Below, in pieces: positions 1 through 10,310 of a stretch of DNA of 63,250 nt. The stretch is from contig NZ_JANFNH010000043.1 of the NCBI RefSeq assembly GCF_024436055.1, forward strand, positions 1-63,250, given 5' to 3'. The DNA is from Streptantibioticus rubrisoli (GTDB taxonomy: Bacteria > Actinomycetota > Actinomycetes > Streptomycetales > Streptomycetaceae). Position numbers and translations under genes: made by a program. How positions within the stretch are numbered: the stretch's first letter is position 1; each line of letters opens with the position of its first letter. The notes beneath the pieces are model-generated. The model saw only the letters and a program-made list of their open reading frames with translations. It ran no database searches and was not told where the DNA came from.

Positions 1-228
1 GGTTGGGGACGGGGGTTCGCGGCTGTCGTCACCGGGTTGCCGTGCGGGCTGCGGCTGTTGGGGGGCGTTGGCTCTGCTTGCGGGGGCTGTGGCGGAGAGC
101 CGTTCTGCGGAAAAACGGTTCCGGGGCCCCCTGTCCGGTCATGGGAAGCTATGGACGGTAGATCGTCGCTGGTAGGCGCTCCGCGCGGGGCGGGCGCCAT
201 GCGGACGGGTGGGAGTGCGGCAGCGCAG
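1..228. other. Intergenic region at window start
   Basis: G-rich sequence upstream of the FUSC gene. The open frame extends back to position 37, but the residues it would add are low-complexity Gly/Arg/Cys-rich and look non-coding. I see no RNA gene or clear promoter here. Confidence 0.5.
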
Positions 229-2511
229 ATGGGACTGGCACGTCAAAGGGCGCGGCAGGTGTGGGACCGTTTCGTCGCATCCGACCCGGGGCTGATCCGG
301 CTGATGGCCGGACTGCGTACCGTCGCGTCGATCGTGCTGACCCTCGCGGTGCTGGTCGCCTTCCAGATCCCGGTGAGCCTGCTGGTCGCGGGTGCGATGG
401 CGGCCATGGTCGCGACGTTCGCGATCAGCGAGCCGCTGCCCAGGGACCAGGCGGTCACCCTCGCCTGGGGGCTGCCCACCGCGTTCGCCGCGATGTCCCT
501 CGGCACTCTGCTGAACCACTACGTGATCATCGGCGACCTGTTCTTCGTCGCGCTGATCTTCGCCGCCGTCTACGCCCGCCGGTTCGGCGATCGCGGTACC
601 TCGCTCGGACTGATCGGCTTCCAGGTCTACTTCGTCTCGCTGTTCGTGCACGCCCACGTCGGCATGCTGCCGCAGTTGTACGGAGTGCTGTTCGCCGCGT
701 TCTGCTGCGCGGCGGTCGCGCGGTTCGCACTGGTGCGGGCCACCCCGGAGTTCACGCTGCAACGGCTGCGCCGGGCGTTTCGGGCCCGGCTGGCCCAAGT
801 GGTGGACGCCCAGACGGCGTTGGTCGGCGAGAGCTCACCGGAGAAGCTGGACAGGGCGGTTGACAATCTGCGGCGGCAGACCGCGAGGCTCCACGAGTGC
901 GCCCTGATGATCCAGGGGCGGCTGGAGGACGGCACTCGCGACGCCGCCTCCGCCGCGCTGGTGCAACGCCGGATCGCCGACGCCGAGATCGCGGCCGAGC
1001 GGCTCGGCGTACTGCTGCTGAAGGCCCGGGCCTTCGACGACGCCGACACCCTCACCCTGCACCTGCCGGACGCCCCCGCGCTGGACGCGCCCGCGAAAGC
1101 GCCGGTGGAGGACGAGACGACCCGGCGGCTCCGCCGCGACCTGGCGGGACTGCACCTGCTGATCACCCGGCTCTACCCGCAGGACCGCGGCACCGGGCTG
1201 GCCGTGGTCCGCAACCGCCTGCTGGACTACCGGGAGGACGAGAACCTGCCGCGCGCCTCGCTCGCCGTACAGGACGCGTTCCGCGGCATCGGTGAGGCGG
1301 CGCGCTCGGTGCTGGGCCTGCGGCTGGCGCTGGACGGGCCGCAGGACGAGGCGGACGACAGCCCGGAGGCCACCCGTTCCCGCGAGGAGTTCGACGCGGA
1401 GGACGTGGCCATCAGCCGGGAGGAGGAGCCGGAGGAGGAACTGACCGGGCTGCAACGGCCCACCACCCGGGCGGCGTTCCAGGTGGGCATCGGTTCGGCG
1501 CTGGCCATCGTCGGCGGTGAGTTCCTGTCCAGCCAGCGCTGGTACTGGGCGGTGCTGACCTGCTGGGTCGTCTTCCTCAACACCTCCTCGACCGGCGAGA
1601 TCCTGGTCAAGGGCTACCGGCGGGTGCTGGGCACGGTCATCGGCGTGATCGCCGGTGTGCTGCTCGCCGGACTGGTCGGCCACCACACCTGGACCGCGTT
1701 CGCCCTGGTACTGCTCTGCGTGTTCGGCGCGTTCTTCACCGCGCCGCTGTCGTACGTGCTGATGTCGTTCTTCCTCACCGCGATGCTGGGCCTGCTCTAC
1801 ACGCTGTTGAGCACCTACAGCATCGCCGTGCTGGAACTGCGCATCGAGGAGACCGTGTTGGGCGCCGCCTGCGGCATGATCGCCGCGCTGTTCGTGCTGC
1901 CGGTACGTACCCACCACCACACCGACCGGCAGTTGCGGGAGGTGCTGGACAAGCTCGCCGAGGTCAGCTCGGCCGCGGTCGAGCAGCTCAGCGGCGGTCC
2001 CGCGGCCGATCTGCTCGACATAGCACGGGAGTTGGACACCGCGCTGGACAACCTGCGGCGCTCCACCCGGCCGTTGACGCACCCGATCACCCCGCTGCGG
2101 GTGCGCCGCCGGACCGCACGCTATCTGGTGGCGCTGCTGGAGACCTGCGCGTACCACGCGCGCAGTCTGGCGGCCACCGCCGAACTCGTGCCCAGCAGCA
2201 CCCGTATCGCCGCCGACCCGCGACTGGAGCGGGCCGGGCGGCGCATCCGGCGCAACATCGACGTGCTCATCGAGCACCTGGAGGACGAGGACGCCAGCAG
2301 CGAGGTGGAGTCCGGTGCGAGCGTGGCCTCCATGCTGGAGGGGCCGGAGGCGGTCGGGCCGAAGCCCGGCTCGGTGACGTTCCGGGTGCTACGGCATCTG
2401 CACCGGCTGCACGAAGGCGTGGTGGGCCTCGCCCGGCCGCTGGGCGTCCCGGTCGCCGAGACCCGCGAGCGCAGCGGCAAGGCGGCCCAGGGCCTGTCCG
2501 GCGTGTCCTGA
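229..2511 (+). CDS. FUSC family integral membrane transporter
   Basis: Large membrane protein of the FUSC/aromatic acid exporter (YccS/YhfK-like) superfamily, likely an efflux or lipid-associated transporter in the cytoplasmic membrane. The N-terminal quarter has a run of hydrophobic segments. A charged cytoplasmic region rich in Glu/Arg follows, then a second cluster of hydrophobic helices (about codons 425-560), then a long hydrophilic tail. This two-block layout with a central soluble domain is typical of the family. The start is uncertain: ATG codons at 151, 199 and 229 are all in frame. I chose 229 because the residues before it are low complexity and the coding-like sequence begins there. 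It converges with rocD. The substrate is unknown. Confidence 0.8.
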   Translation: MGLARQRARQVWDRFVASDPGLIRLMAGLRTVASIVLTLAVLVAFQIPVSLLVAGAMAAMVATFAISEPLPRDQAVTLAWGLPTAFAAMSLGTLLNHYVIIGDLFFVALIFAAVYARRFGDRGTSLGLIGFQVYFVSLFVHAHVGMLPQLYGVLFAAFCCAAVARFALVRATPEFTLQRLRRAFRARLAQVVDAQTALVGESSPEKLDRAVDNLRRQTARLHECALMIQGRLEDGTRDAASAALVQRRIADAEIAAERLGVLLLKARAFDDADTLTLHLPDAPALDAPAKAPVEDETTRRLRRDLAGLHLLITRLYPQDRGTGLAVVRNRLLDYREDENLPRASLAVQDAFRGIGEAARSVLGLRLALDGPQDEADDSPEATRSREEFDAEDVAISREEEPEEELTGLQRPTTRAAFQVGIGSALAIVGGEFLSSQRWYWAVLTCWVVFLNTSSTGEILVKGYRRVLGTVIGVIAGVLLAGLVGHHTWTAFALVLLCVFGAFFTAPLSYVLMSFFLTAMLGLLYTLLSTYSIAVLELRIEETVLGAACGMIAALFVLPVRTHHHTDRQLREVLDKLAEVSSAAVEQLSGGPAADLLDIARELDTALDNLRRSTRPLTHPITPLRVRRRTARYLVALLETCAYHARSLAATAELVPSSTRIAADPRLERAGRRIRRNIDVLIEHLEDEDASSEVESGASVASMLEGPEAVGPKPGSVTFRVLRHLHRLHEGVVGLARPLGVPVAETRERSGKAAQGLSGVS

Positions 2512-2599
2512 TCGGCTTGCCGCTGGTTCGGCACCGCCGGGCTCCGCCGCGGGGGCTGCCCGCCGTCGCGGCGGGATTTCGGTGGGCGGGATCCGGGCG
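2512..2599. terminator. Intergenic hairpin element between convergent FUSC and rocD
   Basis: Convergent genes are separated by 88 bp containing a perfect 7-bp GC-rich stem (2559-2565 with 2569-2575, 3-nt loop), a plausible bidirectional terminator. The same stretch (about 2521-2580) resembles intergenic sequence at about 3905-3975 and 23730-23800, so it may be a member of a dispersed repeat family. Confidence 0.5.
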
Positions 2600-3814
2600 C
2601 TACCCGCCAAGGACCGCGCGGAGTTGGTCCAGGCCCCAGTCCAGGTCCTCCTTGGAGATCACCAGGGGCGGGGCGATGCGGATCGTCGCGCCGTGAGTGT
2701 CCTTGACCAGGACGCCGCGTTCCATCAGCGCCTCCGACACCTCGCGGCCCGAGCCGTGGCCGGGGGCGATGTCCACACCGGCCCACAGGCCCCGGCCGCG
2801 TACCGCCTCCACCGCTCCGCCGCCCACCAGCGCGCCCAGCTCCCGGTGCAGATGCGCTCCCAACTCGGTGGCGCGCCGCTGGAATTCACCGGTGCGCAGC
2901 ATCGCGATGACCTCCAACGCCACCGCGCAGGCCAGCGGGTTGCCGCCGAACGTCGAACCGTGCTCGCCCGGCCGGTACACCCCGAGCACGGCGTTCGACG
3001 ACACCACGGCGGAGACCGGCACCACGCCGCCGCCGAGCGCCTTGCCCAGCACGTACATGTCCGGTACGACGCCCTCGTGTTCGCACGCGAAGGTGCGGCC
3101 GGTGCGGCCGAGGCCGGACTGGATCTCGTCGGCGATGAACAGTACGTTCCGCTGCGCGGTGATCCGGCGCACCTCGGCCAGGTAGCCGGGCGGCGGTACC
3201 AGCACTCCGGCCTCGCCCTGGATCGGCTCCAGCAGTACGGCCACCGTCCGGTCGTCCACCGCCGCCTCCATCGCGGCCACGTCGCCGTAGGGGACGATCT
3301 CGAAGCCGGGGGTGTACGGACCGTAGTCCCGGCGGGCCTCCTCGTCGGTGGAGAAGCTGATGATCGTGGTGGTGCGGCCGTGGAAGTTGTCGGCGGCCAC
3401 CACGATCTTCGCCTGGCCGTCGGGGACGCCCTTGACCCGGTAACCCCACTTGCGCGCGGTCTTGACCGCGGTCTCCACGGCCTCGGCGCCGGTGTTCATC
3501 GGCAGGACCATCTCCATGCCGCACAAGTCCGCCAATTCGGTGCAGAACGCGGCGAACTGGTCGTGGTGGAACGCGCGGGAGGTGAGGGTGACGCGGTCCA
3601 ACTGGGCCTTGGCCGCGTCGATCAACCGCTGGTTGCGGTGGCCGAAGTTGAGCGCGGAGTACCCGGCGAGCATGTCGAGGTAGCGACGGCCCTCGACGTC
3701 GGTCATCCACGCGCCTTCCGCTGTCGAGACGACGACGGGCAACGGGTGGTAGTTGTGCGCGCTGTGCGCATCGGCTTCCCGGATCAGCTCGGAGGAAGTG
3801 GCGTGGGTGGTCAT
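2600..3814 (-). CDS. rocD: Ornithine--oxo-acid transaminase
   Basis: Class III PLP-dependent aminotransferase of 404 residues that converts ornithine and 2-oxoglutarate to glutamate semialdehyde and glutamate, in arginine/ornithine catabolism. Visible hallmarks are the N-terminal NYHPLPVV motif, the phosphate-binding NTGAEAVETAVK segment near residue 107, the cofactor aspartate D229 in ADEIQSGLGRTG, and the PLP lysine K258 in LGKALGGG. Full family length. The ATG start follows a short purine-rich stretch. It is monocistronic here, divergent from glyA. A different ornithine/acetylornithine transaminase is possible, but the RocD signature motifs fit well. Confidence 0.93.
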   Translation of the reverse strand: MTTHATSSELIREADAHSAHNYHPLPVVVSTAEGAWMTDVEGRRYLDMLAGYSALNFGHRNQRLIDAAKAQLDRVTLTSRAFHHDQFAAFCTELADLCGMEMVLPMNTGAEAVETAVKTARKWGYRVKGVPDGQAKIVVAADNFHGRTTTIISFSTDEEARRDYGPYTPGFEIVPYGDVAAMEAAVDDRTVAVLLEPIQGEAGVLVPPPGYLAEVRRITAQRNVLFIADEIQSGLGRTGRTFACEHEGVVPDMYVLGKALGGGVVPVSAVVSSNAVLGVYRPGEHGSTFGGNPLACAVALEVIAMLRTGEFQRRATELGAHLHRELGALVGGGAVEAVRGRGLWAGVDIAPGHGSGREVSEALMERGVLVKDTHGATIRIAPPLVISKEDLDWGLDQLRAVLGG

Positions 3815-3899
3815 GTACGGGGCACTCCGTTTCTCGTCGCACGACTACACGTCGAGGCAGCTTGCCGCCTCAAGTGTGCGGCGCGGAACCCCTACCGGG

Positions 3900-3985
3900 G
3901 GGTTCGGTTCGTCGGGTTGGTACCGCCGGGGCCACGCCGTGGGGGTCGCTCGCCGTCGCGGCGGATCTTCTTGTCGCCGTCTGCC
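3900..3985. repeat. Dispersed intergenic repeat, copy B
   Basis: GC-rich intergenic sequence with the same order of short blocks (GGTT, GTACCGCCGGG, GCCGTCGCGGCGG, ATCTTCTT) as stretches near 2521-2580 and 23725-23810. It contains a short GC-rich inverted repeat. By-eye similarity only. Confidence 0.4.
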
Positions 3986-4032
3986 CGGCGAGCACCCCCG
4001 AAGATCTCGCCCCGCTCCGCGATAGGCTCTGA

Positions 4033-4115
4033 ACGGGCCGTGACTGGCGCGCTGGGATGGGAATGACCATCGGGGAGCGGCTCGGGGAGTAACAGGGAGC
4101 CGTGCGCCTGGGCCG
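4033..4115 (+). promoter_or_regulatory. ZTP (pfl) riboswitch upstream of glyA
   Basis: The sequence carries the conserved pfl-motif blocks in order: GGGCCGTGACTGGCG, then a hairpin GGGATGGGAATGACCATC, then CGGGGAGCG, a variable linker hairpin, and GTGCGCCTGGGCCG at the 3' end. This is the consensus of the ZTP/ZMP-sensing riboswitch, which activates one-carbon genes when 10-formyl-THF is short. It ends about 40 nt before the glyA start, leaving room for an expression platform and the CAGGAGAG ribosome binding site. glyA is a standard target of this class in Actinobacteria. Confidence 0.9.
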
Positions 4116-4156
4116 TCCGTAACGCAGAGCTGTCCGTACGCCCTCAGGAGAGTCCC

Positions 4157-5599
4157 ATGGCCGCAGAGCCGACCGCCGAGACGATCGCCTACCGCTCCGC
4201 CCTGGAGGTGATCGGCGGCGTCGAGCCGCGGGTCGCCGACGCCATCCGCGCCGAGATCGCCGACCAGCGCGAGTCCCTCAAGCTCATCGCCAGCGAGAAC
4301 TACGCCTCCCCGGCGGTGCTGCTGGCCATGGGCAACTGGCTCAGCGACAAGTACGCCGAGGGCACCGTCGGCCGCCGCTTCTACGCGGGCTGCCGCAACG
4401 TCGACACGGTGGAGGCGCTCGCCGCCGAGCACGCCCGCGAGGTCTTCGGCGCCGCGCACGCCTACGTACAGCCGCACTCCGGCATCGACGCCAACCTGGT
4501 GGCCTTCTGGGCGGTGCTCTCCCAGCGGGTGGAGAGCCCGGCGCTTCAGAAGGCGGGCGTCCGGCACGTCAACGACCTCACCGAGCAGGACTGGGCGACG
4601 CTCCGCCGTGAGCTGGGCGACCAGCGGATGCTGGGCATGTCGCTGGACGCGGGCGGCCACCTCACGCACGGCTTCCGCCCCAACATCTCCGGCAAGATGT
4701 TCGACCAGCGCTCCTACGGCACCGACCCGGCCACCGGCCTGGTCGACTACGACGCGCTGCGGGAGAGCGCCCGCGAGTTCCGCCCGCTGATCATCGTCGC
4801 CGGGTACTCCGCGTACCCGCGGCTGGTGAACTTCCGGATCATGCGGGAGATCGCCGACGAGGTCGGCGCGACGCTGATGGTCGACATGGCGCACTTCGCG
4901 GGCCTGGTCGCGGGCAAGGTGCTCACCGGCGACTTCGACCCGGTACCGCACGCCCAGATCGTCACCACGACCACCCACAAGTCGCTGCGCGGCCCGCGCG
5001 GCGGCATGGTGCTGTGCGACTCCGAGCTGGCCGAGCACGTCGACCGCGGCTGCCCGATGGTGCTCGGCGGCCCGCTGCCGCACGTGATGGCCGCCAAGGC
5101 GGTGGCGCTGGCCGAGTCCCGGCAGCCCGGCTTCCGGGACTACGCGCAGCGCATCGTCGACAACGCCCAGGCGCTCGCCGAGGGCCTGCTCAAGCGCGGC
5201 GCCCGCCTGGTCACCGGCGGCACCGACAACCACCTGGTGCTGCTGGACGTCTCCGGCTACGGCCTCACCGGCCGCCAGGCCGAGGCGGCGCTGCTGGACA
5301 GCGGCATCGTCACCAACCGCAACTCCATCCCGCAGGACCCCAACGGCGCCTGGTACACCTCCGGCGTCCGGCTCGGCACACCCGCGCTGACCACCCGTGG
5401 CCTGGGCACCGCCGAGATGGACGAGATCGCCGAGCTGATCGACACCGTGCTGGCCGCCACCGCGCCCGGCACCGGCGCGGACGGCAAGCCGTCCAAGGCC
5501 AAGTACACGCTGGACGCGGCCGTGGCCCAGCGGGTCGAGGGCAAGGCGAGCGACCTGCTCGCCGGGTTCCCGCTCTACCCGGGCATCGACCTGAGCTGA
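4157..5599 (+). CDS. glyA: Serine hydroxymethyltransferase
   Basis: PLP enzyme of 480 residues that interconverts serine and glycine while charging tetrahydrofolate with a one-carbon unit. Hallmarks are [11 protein letters not shown] near residue 41, the cofactor contacts D243 and H246 in [13 protein letters not shown], and the PLP lysine K275 in [14 protein letters not shown]. It is longer than the roughly 420-residue E. coli-type enzyme, with an insertion around residues 125-160, matching the long actinobacterial SHMT subtype. The ATG follows CAGGAGAG at good spacing. A ZTP riboswitch lies directly upstream, so expression probably responds to folate one-carbon stress. Confidence 0.95.
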   Translation: MAAEPTAETIAYRSALEVIGGVEPRVADAIRAEIADQRESLKLIASENYASPAVLLAMGNWLSDKYAEGTVGRRFYAGCRNVDTVEALAAEHAREVFGAAHAYVQPHSGIDANLVAFWAVLSQRVESPALQKAGVRHVNDLTEQDWATLRRELGDQRMLGMSLDAGGHLTHGFRPNISGKMFDQRSYGTDPATGLVDYDALRESAREFRPLIIVAGYSAYPRLVNFRIMREIADEVGATLMVDMAHFAGLVAGKVLTGDFDPVPHAQIVTTTTHKSLRGPRGGMVLCDSELAEHVDRGCPMVLGGPLPHVMAAKAVALAESRQPGFRDYAQRIVDNAQALAEGLLKRGARLVTGGTDNHLVLLDVSGYGLTGRQAEAALLDSGIVTNRNSIPQDPNGAWYTSGVRLGTPALTTRGLGTAEMDEIAELIDTVLAATAPGTGADGKPSKAKYTLDAAVAQRVEGKASDLLAGFPLYPGIDLS

Positions 5600-5676
5600 C
5601 GGCGCACCGCCGGAGGGCGCGCGGGGTGCCCGGCCTTGACGGCGCGCCGTCGCAGGACGCGCGGGGGTGCCTGGCC
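5598..5676. repeat. Imperfect 40-bp tandem duplication before trpS
   Basis: Two imperfect copies with a 40-bp period (5598-5637 and 5638-5676), both beginning GACGGCGC and ending near TGCCYGGCC. The first copy starts at the glyA stop codon. It fills the glyA-trpS gap. Confidence 0.5.
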
Positions 5677-5691
5677 GCTCCGCCGACCTGA

Positions 5692-6714
<1,023 letters not shown>

Positions 6715-6776
6715 GCGACGGCGCGCCTTATCCTCCAGATCTTCCGCGGATCCGACGGTTCGAAAGGGGTGTGCGC

Positions 6777-7358
6777 ATGGGGACCAGCACGATCGGTGTG
6801 TCCATCGCGGTCCCGGAGCCGTACGGCAGTCTGCTCCAGGAGCGCCGGGCGGGGTTCGGGGACCTGGCGGCCCACGCCATCCCCACGCACATCACGCTGC
6901 TGCCGCCCACCGAGGTCGACGCCGCCGCGCTGCCCGGCTTCCGGCGGCACCTGGCGGAGGTGGCCGAGTCCAGCCGGGCCTTTCCGCTGCGGCTGGACGG
7001 CACGGACTCCTTCCGTCCGCTGTCGCCGGTGGTGTACGTACGGCTCGCCGAGGGCGCGGTGGACTGCTCGCTGCTGCAGGAACGGGTGCGGTCCGGGCCG
7101 GTGGCCCGGGAGCTGCAGTTCCCATACCACCCGCATGTGACGGTGGCGCACGGCATCGAGGACGAGGCGATGGACCGCGCCCAGCGGGAGCTGGCGGGCT
7201 TCACCGCGCACTGGACGGTCAGCGAGTTCTCACTCTACGAGCAGGGTGAGGACGGCGTGTGGCGCTCGATGGGCGACTACCCTTTCGGCCGCCCGGGCAC
7301 GACCGCGGCCGTGCCTGCGCAGACGGCCCACCTGGATGGGGACCCGCTGCGCGCGTAG
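6777..7358 (+). CDS. 2'-5' RNA ligase / cyclic phosphodiesterase family protein
   Basis: Protein of 193 residues in the 2H phosphoesterase superfamily. Both signature tetrads are visible: HIT at 38-40 and HVT at 120-122, spaced as expected for the paired catalytic histidines. The family includes ThpR-type RNA cyclic phosphodiesterases; the physiological substrate in Streptomyces is not established. I prefer the ATG at 6777 because AAAGGGG lies 7 nt before it, while the GTG at 6771 is too close to that site. It follows trpS with a 62-bp gap and may be cotranscribed. Confidence 0.8.
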   Translation: MGTSTIGVSIAVPEPYGSLLQERRAGFGDLAAHAIPTHITLLPPTEVDAAALPGFRRHLAEVAESSRAFPLRLDGTDSFRPLSPVVYVRLAEGAVDCSLLQERVRSGPVARELQFPYHPHVTVAHGIEDEAMDRAQRELAGFTAHWTVSEFSLYEQGEDGVWRSMGDYPFGRPGTTAAVPAQTAHLDGDPLRA

Positions 7359-7549
7359 CGTGAGCGCTTTATCACACGATGTGGAGAAAGCCGCGTATTT
7401 CACGGAACGTGGCGCCACGCCCGGCTCCGTGCGATTCGCCGCGAATGGCCTACGGCCCCGCCGCCAACCGGTGGATGTCCCCCTTTCCAGTTTCCAGTGG
7501 ATCGCGGACGGGCAGGTGTGCGGCCGGTCACCGAGGGTAGGCGCCGATC

Positions 7550-8551
7550 ATGGACTGGTTGACACGGCTGCCCGTCGTCGGTCCGTGGATCGCCCGCGGC
7601 ATGCGGACGCACGCCTGGCGCGCCTTCGAGCACGCGCAGCGGGCACAGTGGACCCGGCTGGCCGCGGCCATAACCTTCATCAGCTTCATCGCGCTGTTCC
7701 CGCTGCTCACCTTGGGCGCGGCGATCGGCGCCGCGGTACTGACCAACAGCCAGCTGCACACCTACGAACTGAAGCTCAGCCAGCAGGTGCCGGGCCTGTC
7801 CAAGCAGTTCGACATCGCCACCCTGGCCGCCAACGCGGGCACCGTCAGCGTGGTGGCGGGCGTCGCCCTGCTGCTGGCCGGTATCGGCTGGGTCGACCAG
7901 CTGCGCGGCTGCCTACGGGCCATCTGGGGCCGCGACCAGGAGTCGGTCAACTGGCTGCTGCGCAAGGCCAAGGACGCCGGGGTGCTGGCCGGGCTGGGCG
8001 CGGTGGGCCTGTTCTCGCTGACCGTGTCGACGTTCGCCACCAGCGCGGTGGGCTGGACCGCCCGGCAGATCGGGCTGGGCTCCAGCGGTGCGGGCAGCGT
8101 GCTGCTGACCGTCATCGGGTACTGCGTCGCCGTACTCGCCGACGTCCTGCTGCTGGTGTACCTGCTGACCTGGCTACCGGGCGTCAGGCCCGCCCGGCGC
8201 TCGGTCGTCGTGGCGGGCCTGCTCGGCGCGGTCGGCCTGGAGATCCTCAAGGTGGCGCTCAGCGGCTATCTGCAGGGCGTGGCCACCAAGAGCATGTACG
8301 GCACGTTCGGCACCCCGGTCGCGCTGCTGCTGTGGATCAACTTCATGGCGAAGCTGCTGCTGTACTGCGCGGCCTGGACCGCCACCGCCACCAGCGCACC
8401 GTCGGCCGTCGAGCGGCCGAACGGTTCCGGGGCGGCCCCCGACGCCGCCCCGGAACCGCCCGCTACGACTCCCCGCGCCGCTTCGGCAGCGGCCAGCGCT
8501 TCCGCACCACCAGCGCCACACCACCCAGCACCGCCAGGGCGCCGGCGGTGA
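7550..8551 (+). CDS. YihY/virulence factor BrkB family membrane protein
   Basis: Integral membrane protein of 333 residues with about six hydrophobic segments and the family pattern (AITFISFIALFPLLTLGA near the first helix, SMYGTFGTPVALLLWINFMAKLLLY near the last). Function is poorly defined; it was once thought to be RNase BN. The C-terminal Ala/Pro-rich tail (about the last 30 residues) is encoded by the antisense strand of the carboxypeptidase gene, giving an 89-bp convergent overlap, and may be recent read-through. The ATG has GAGGG upstream. Confidence 0.85.
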   Translation: MDWLTRLPVVGPWIARGMRTHAWRAFEHAQRAQWTRLAAAITFISFIALFPLLTLGAAIGAAVLTNSQLHTYELKLSQQVPGLSKQFDIATLAANAGTVSVVAGVALLLAGIGWVDQLRGCLRAIWGRDQESVNWLLRKAKDAGVLAGLGAVGLFSLTVSTFATSAVGWTARQIGLGSSGAGSVLLTVIGYCVAVLADVLLLVYLLTWLPGVRPARRSVVVAGLLGAVGLEILKVALSGYLQGVATKSMYGTFGTPVALLLWINFMAKLLLYCAAWTATATSAPSAVERPNGSGAAPDAAPEPPATTPRAASAAASASAPPAPHHPAPPGRRR

Positions 8552-9722
8552 TCCCGGCCGCCATCGCCGCACCGCCGGAGCCCGAGCCGGGCGCGGCCGC
8601 CGCGGACGCCGAGGCGTTGCCGCCCTTGGCGCCCTCGGTGCGGCCACCGGACGCGGACTGGGCGCTCTTCGGCGCCACCAGCGTGCCGACCGGCTTGACC
8701 TTGCCCGCGGCCTGGAAGCCCCAGTCGAGCAGGGCGGCGGTCTCCTTGTAGACCATGTTGTCGCCAGAAGCCGGGTGCATCACGGTGACCAGCAGCTTCA
8801 CCCCGTCGTGGTCGGCGACGCCGGTGAAGGTGTTGCCCGCGTTGGTGGTGAACCCGTTCTTCACGCCCGCCAGGCCCGGATACGGCTTGACCCCGTCGAT
8901 ACCGCTGAGCAGCCGGTCGGTGTTCTGGATGCCGAACGTCTCCCGTTCCTTGGTGCCTTTCTTGAAGTCACCGGGGAACTGGGCGCTCGCCGTTGAGCAG
9001 TACTCGCGGAAGTCCGCGTTCTGCAGCCCGGCGCGGGCGAACAGCGACAGGTCGTACGCCGAGGAGACCTGACCCGGCATGTCGTAGCCGTCAGGGCTGA
9101 CCACATGGGTGTCGTTGGCCTGTAGGTCCTTGGCGCGCTCCTGCATCTCGTGGACCGTCTTGTCCACGCCGCCGTTCATCGCGGCCAGCACGTGCACCGC
9201 GTCGTTGCCCGAGCGCAGGAACACCCCGCGCCACAGGTCCTGCACGGTGTACGGCAGGTTCTCCTTGATCCCGACCATGCTGCTGCCATCCCCTATTCCC
9301 GCCATGTCCTGCGGGGTGACGGTATGCGTCAGGTTCCTGGGGAACTTGGTGATCAGGGTGTCCGCGAACAGCATCTTCAGCGTGCTCGCGGGGGCCAGCG
9401 GCCAGTGCGCGTTGTGCGAGGCCAGTACCTCGCCGGTCTCCGCGTCGGAGACGATCCACGCACGGGCCGAGATCTTCGGTAGCGGGGGCACACCTGAGGT
9501 GAGGTCGACCTGGGTGCCCGACTGGGCGAGCCGGTCACCACCGATGGTTGACATGTTCTCGGGCGGCCGCGGCTCCTCCGGCTGCTGGGGCGTCCTGGCC
9601 GGTTGCCCCGGGTGGGGCGCGGCGGACGCGGCGGTAGCGGCCGGAAACAGCGCGGTGCCCACCAGGGCGGCGGCACACACGGTCAGCGCGGGACGGCGCA
9701 GGGCCTGACGATTCGTGAGCAC
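8463..9722 (-). CDS. D-alanyl-D-alanine carboxypeptidase (serine-type, PBP class C)
   Basis: Peptidoglycan-trimming DD-carboxypeptidase of the S11 family. From the GTG at 9722 the protein has 419 residues: a signal peptide (about 1-35), the catalytic domain with S113-TLK, S171-GN and K288-NG, then an Ala/Gly/Ser-rich linker and a C-terminal membrane helix followed by a Lys/Arg tail that anchors it outside the membrane. The third motif reads KNG instead of the canonical KTG. The frame is open to an ATG at 9854, but that would bury the signal peptide. It neighbours the SCO4848-like gene, as in other Streptomyces. Confidence 0.88.
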   Translation of the reverse strand: MLTNRQALRRPALTVCAAALVGTALFPAATAASAAPHPGQPARTPQQPEEPRPPENMSTIGGDRLAQSGTQVDLTSGVPPLPKISARAWIVSDAETGEVLASHNAHWPLAPASTLKMLFADTLITKFPRNLTHTVTPQDMAGIGDGSSMVGIKENLPYTVQDLWRGVFLRSGNDAVHVLAAMNGGVDKTVHEMQERAKDLQANDTHVVSPDGYDMPGQVSSAYDLSLFARAGLQNADFREYCSTASAQFPGDFKKGTKERETFGIQNTDRLLSGIDGVKPYPGLAGVKNGFTTNAGNTFTGVADHDGVKLLVTVMHPASGDNMVYKETAALLDWGFQAAGKVKPVGTLVAPKSAQSASGGRTEGAKGGNASASAAAAPGSGSGGAAMAAGITAGALAVLGGVALVVRKRWPLPKRRGES

Positions 9723-9943
9723 CAACCGAACGTACAGGGAGATAGCGGAAGATCGGTCATCGCCGAGATGACCCGGAGGGGTGAGGAGTGACACGGCTGC
9801 CAGGGGGAACCGCTGGCGGCAGTCGGGCGTCTTCACCTCCCAACCATTTGTCAACGCGGCATGCCCAGCACCCCGGCTGTCGTAGCCGGTTGAGCAGTAC
9901 CCCGGCTGACCGCCGCCGGTTGATGCCGTTTCATACTGAAGGC

Positions 9944-10192
9944 ATGAAGCTCACTCGCCGCGCCTCCTGGTTCCTCACCGCCTTCGGCGTGTGGAGCTGG
10001 TGCATCTGGATCACCTTCGTCAAGAACCTGTGGGCCGACGCCAGCGGTCTGGCGTTCCACAACGGCCAGCCCACCGCCTACTTCTGGGTGCACCTGCTGC
10101 TCGCCATCACCTCGTTCCTCCTCGGCACCGCCGTCGGCGTCCTGGGCCTGCGCGGTCTGCGGGCGCTGCGCACCGAGGTGCGGCGCGCGTAG
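9944..10192 (+). CDS. SCO4848 family small membrane protein
   Basis: Protein of 82 residues with two predicted transmembrane helices (about 8-26 and 44-65) and basic ends, matching the small actinobacterial SCO4848-type family next to a DD-carboxypeptidase gene. The open frame extends upstream, but the ATG at 9944, preceded by CTGAAGGC, is where hydrophobic protein-like sequence begins. No function is known; the repeated proximity to a cell-wall enzyme suggests an envelope role (inference). Confidence 0.8.
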   Translation: MKLTRRASWFLTAFGVWSWCIWITFVKNLWADASGLAFHNGQPTAYFWVHLLLAITSFLLGTAVGVLGLRGLRALRTEVRRA

Positions 10193-10241
10193 CCCCCGCA
10201 CCTGCGTGCGCGGTACGTGTGCGCGGCGAGCACCGGCAAAG

Positions 10242-10300
10242 CGAAGGTCCCGTTCCCGGGCTGGGAACGGGACCTTCGTCCGTTGGGAGCGGGACCTTCG
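10242..10300. terminator. Bidirectional terminator with an extra third arm
   Basis: Perfect 16-bp stem (10242-10257 with 10263-10278, 5-nt loop) between the convergent SCO4848-like gene and sdhB. A near-copy of the 3' arm recurs at 10285-10300, so the 5' arm can pair with either of two partners. Confidence 0.85.
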
Positions 10301-10310
10301 CCCCGTCAGG

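Noticed and set aside
7346-7357. CTGCGCGCGTAG resembling the palindrome
   Set aside because: It is the last codons and stop of the 2'-5' ligase gene, one base off, and not near a nucleoside gene start.
10182-10193. GCGCGCGTAG stretch resembling the palindrome
   Set aside because: It is the coding end of the SCO4848-like gene and lacks the left half of the palindrome.
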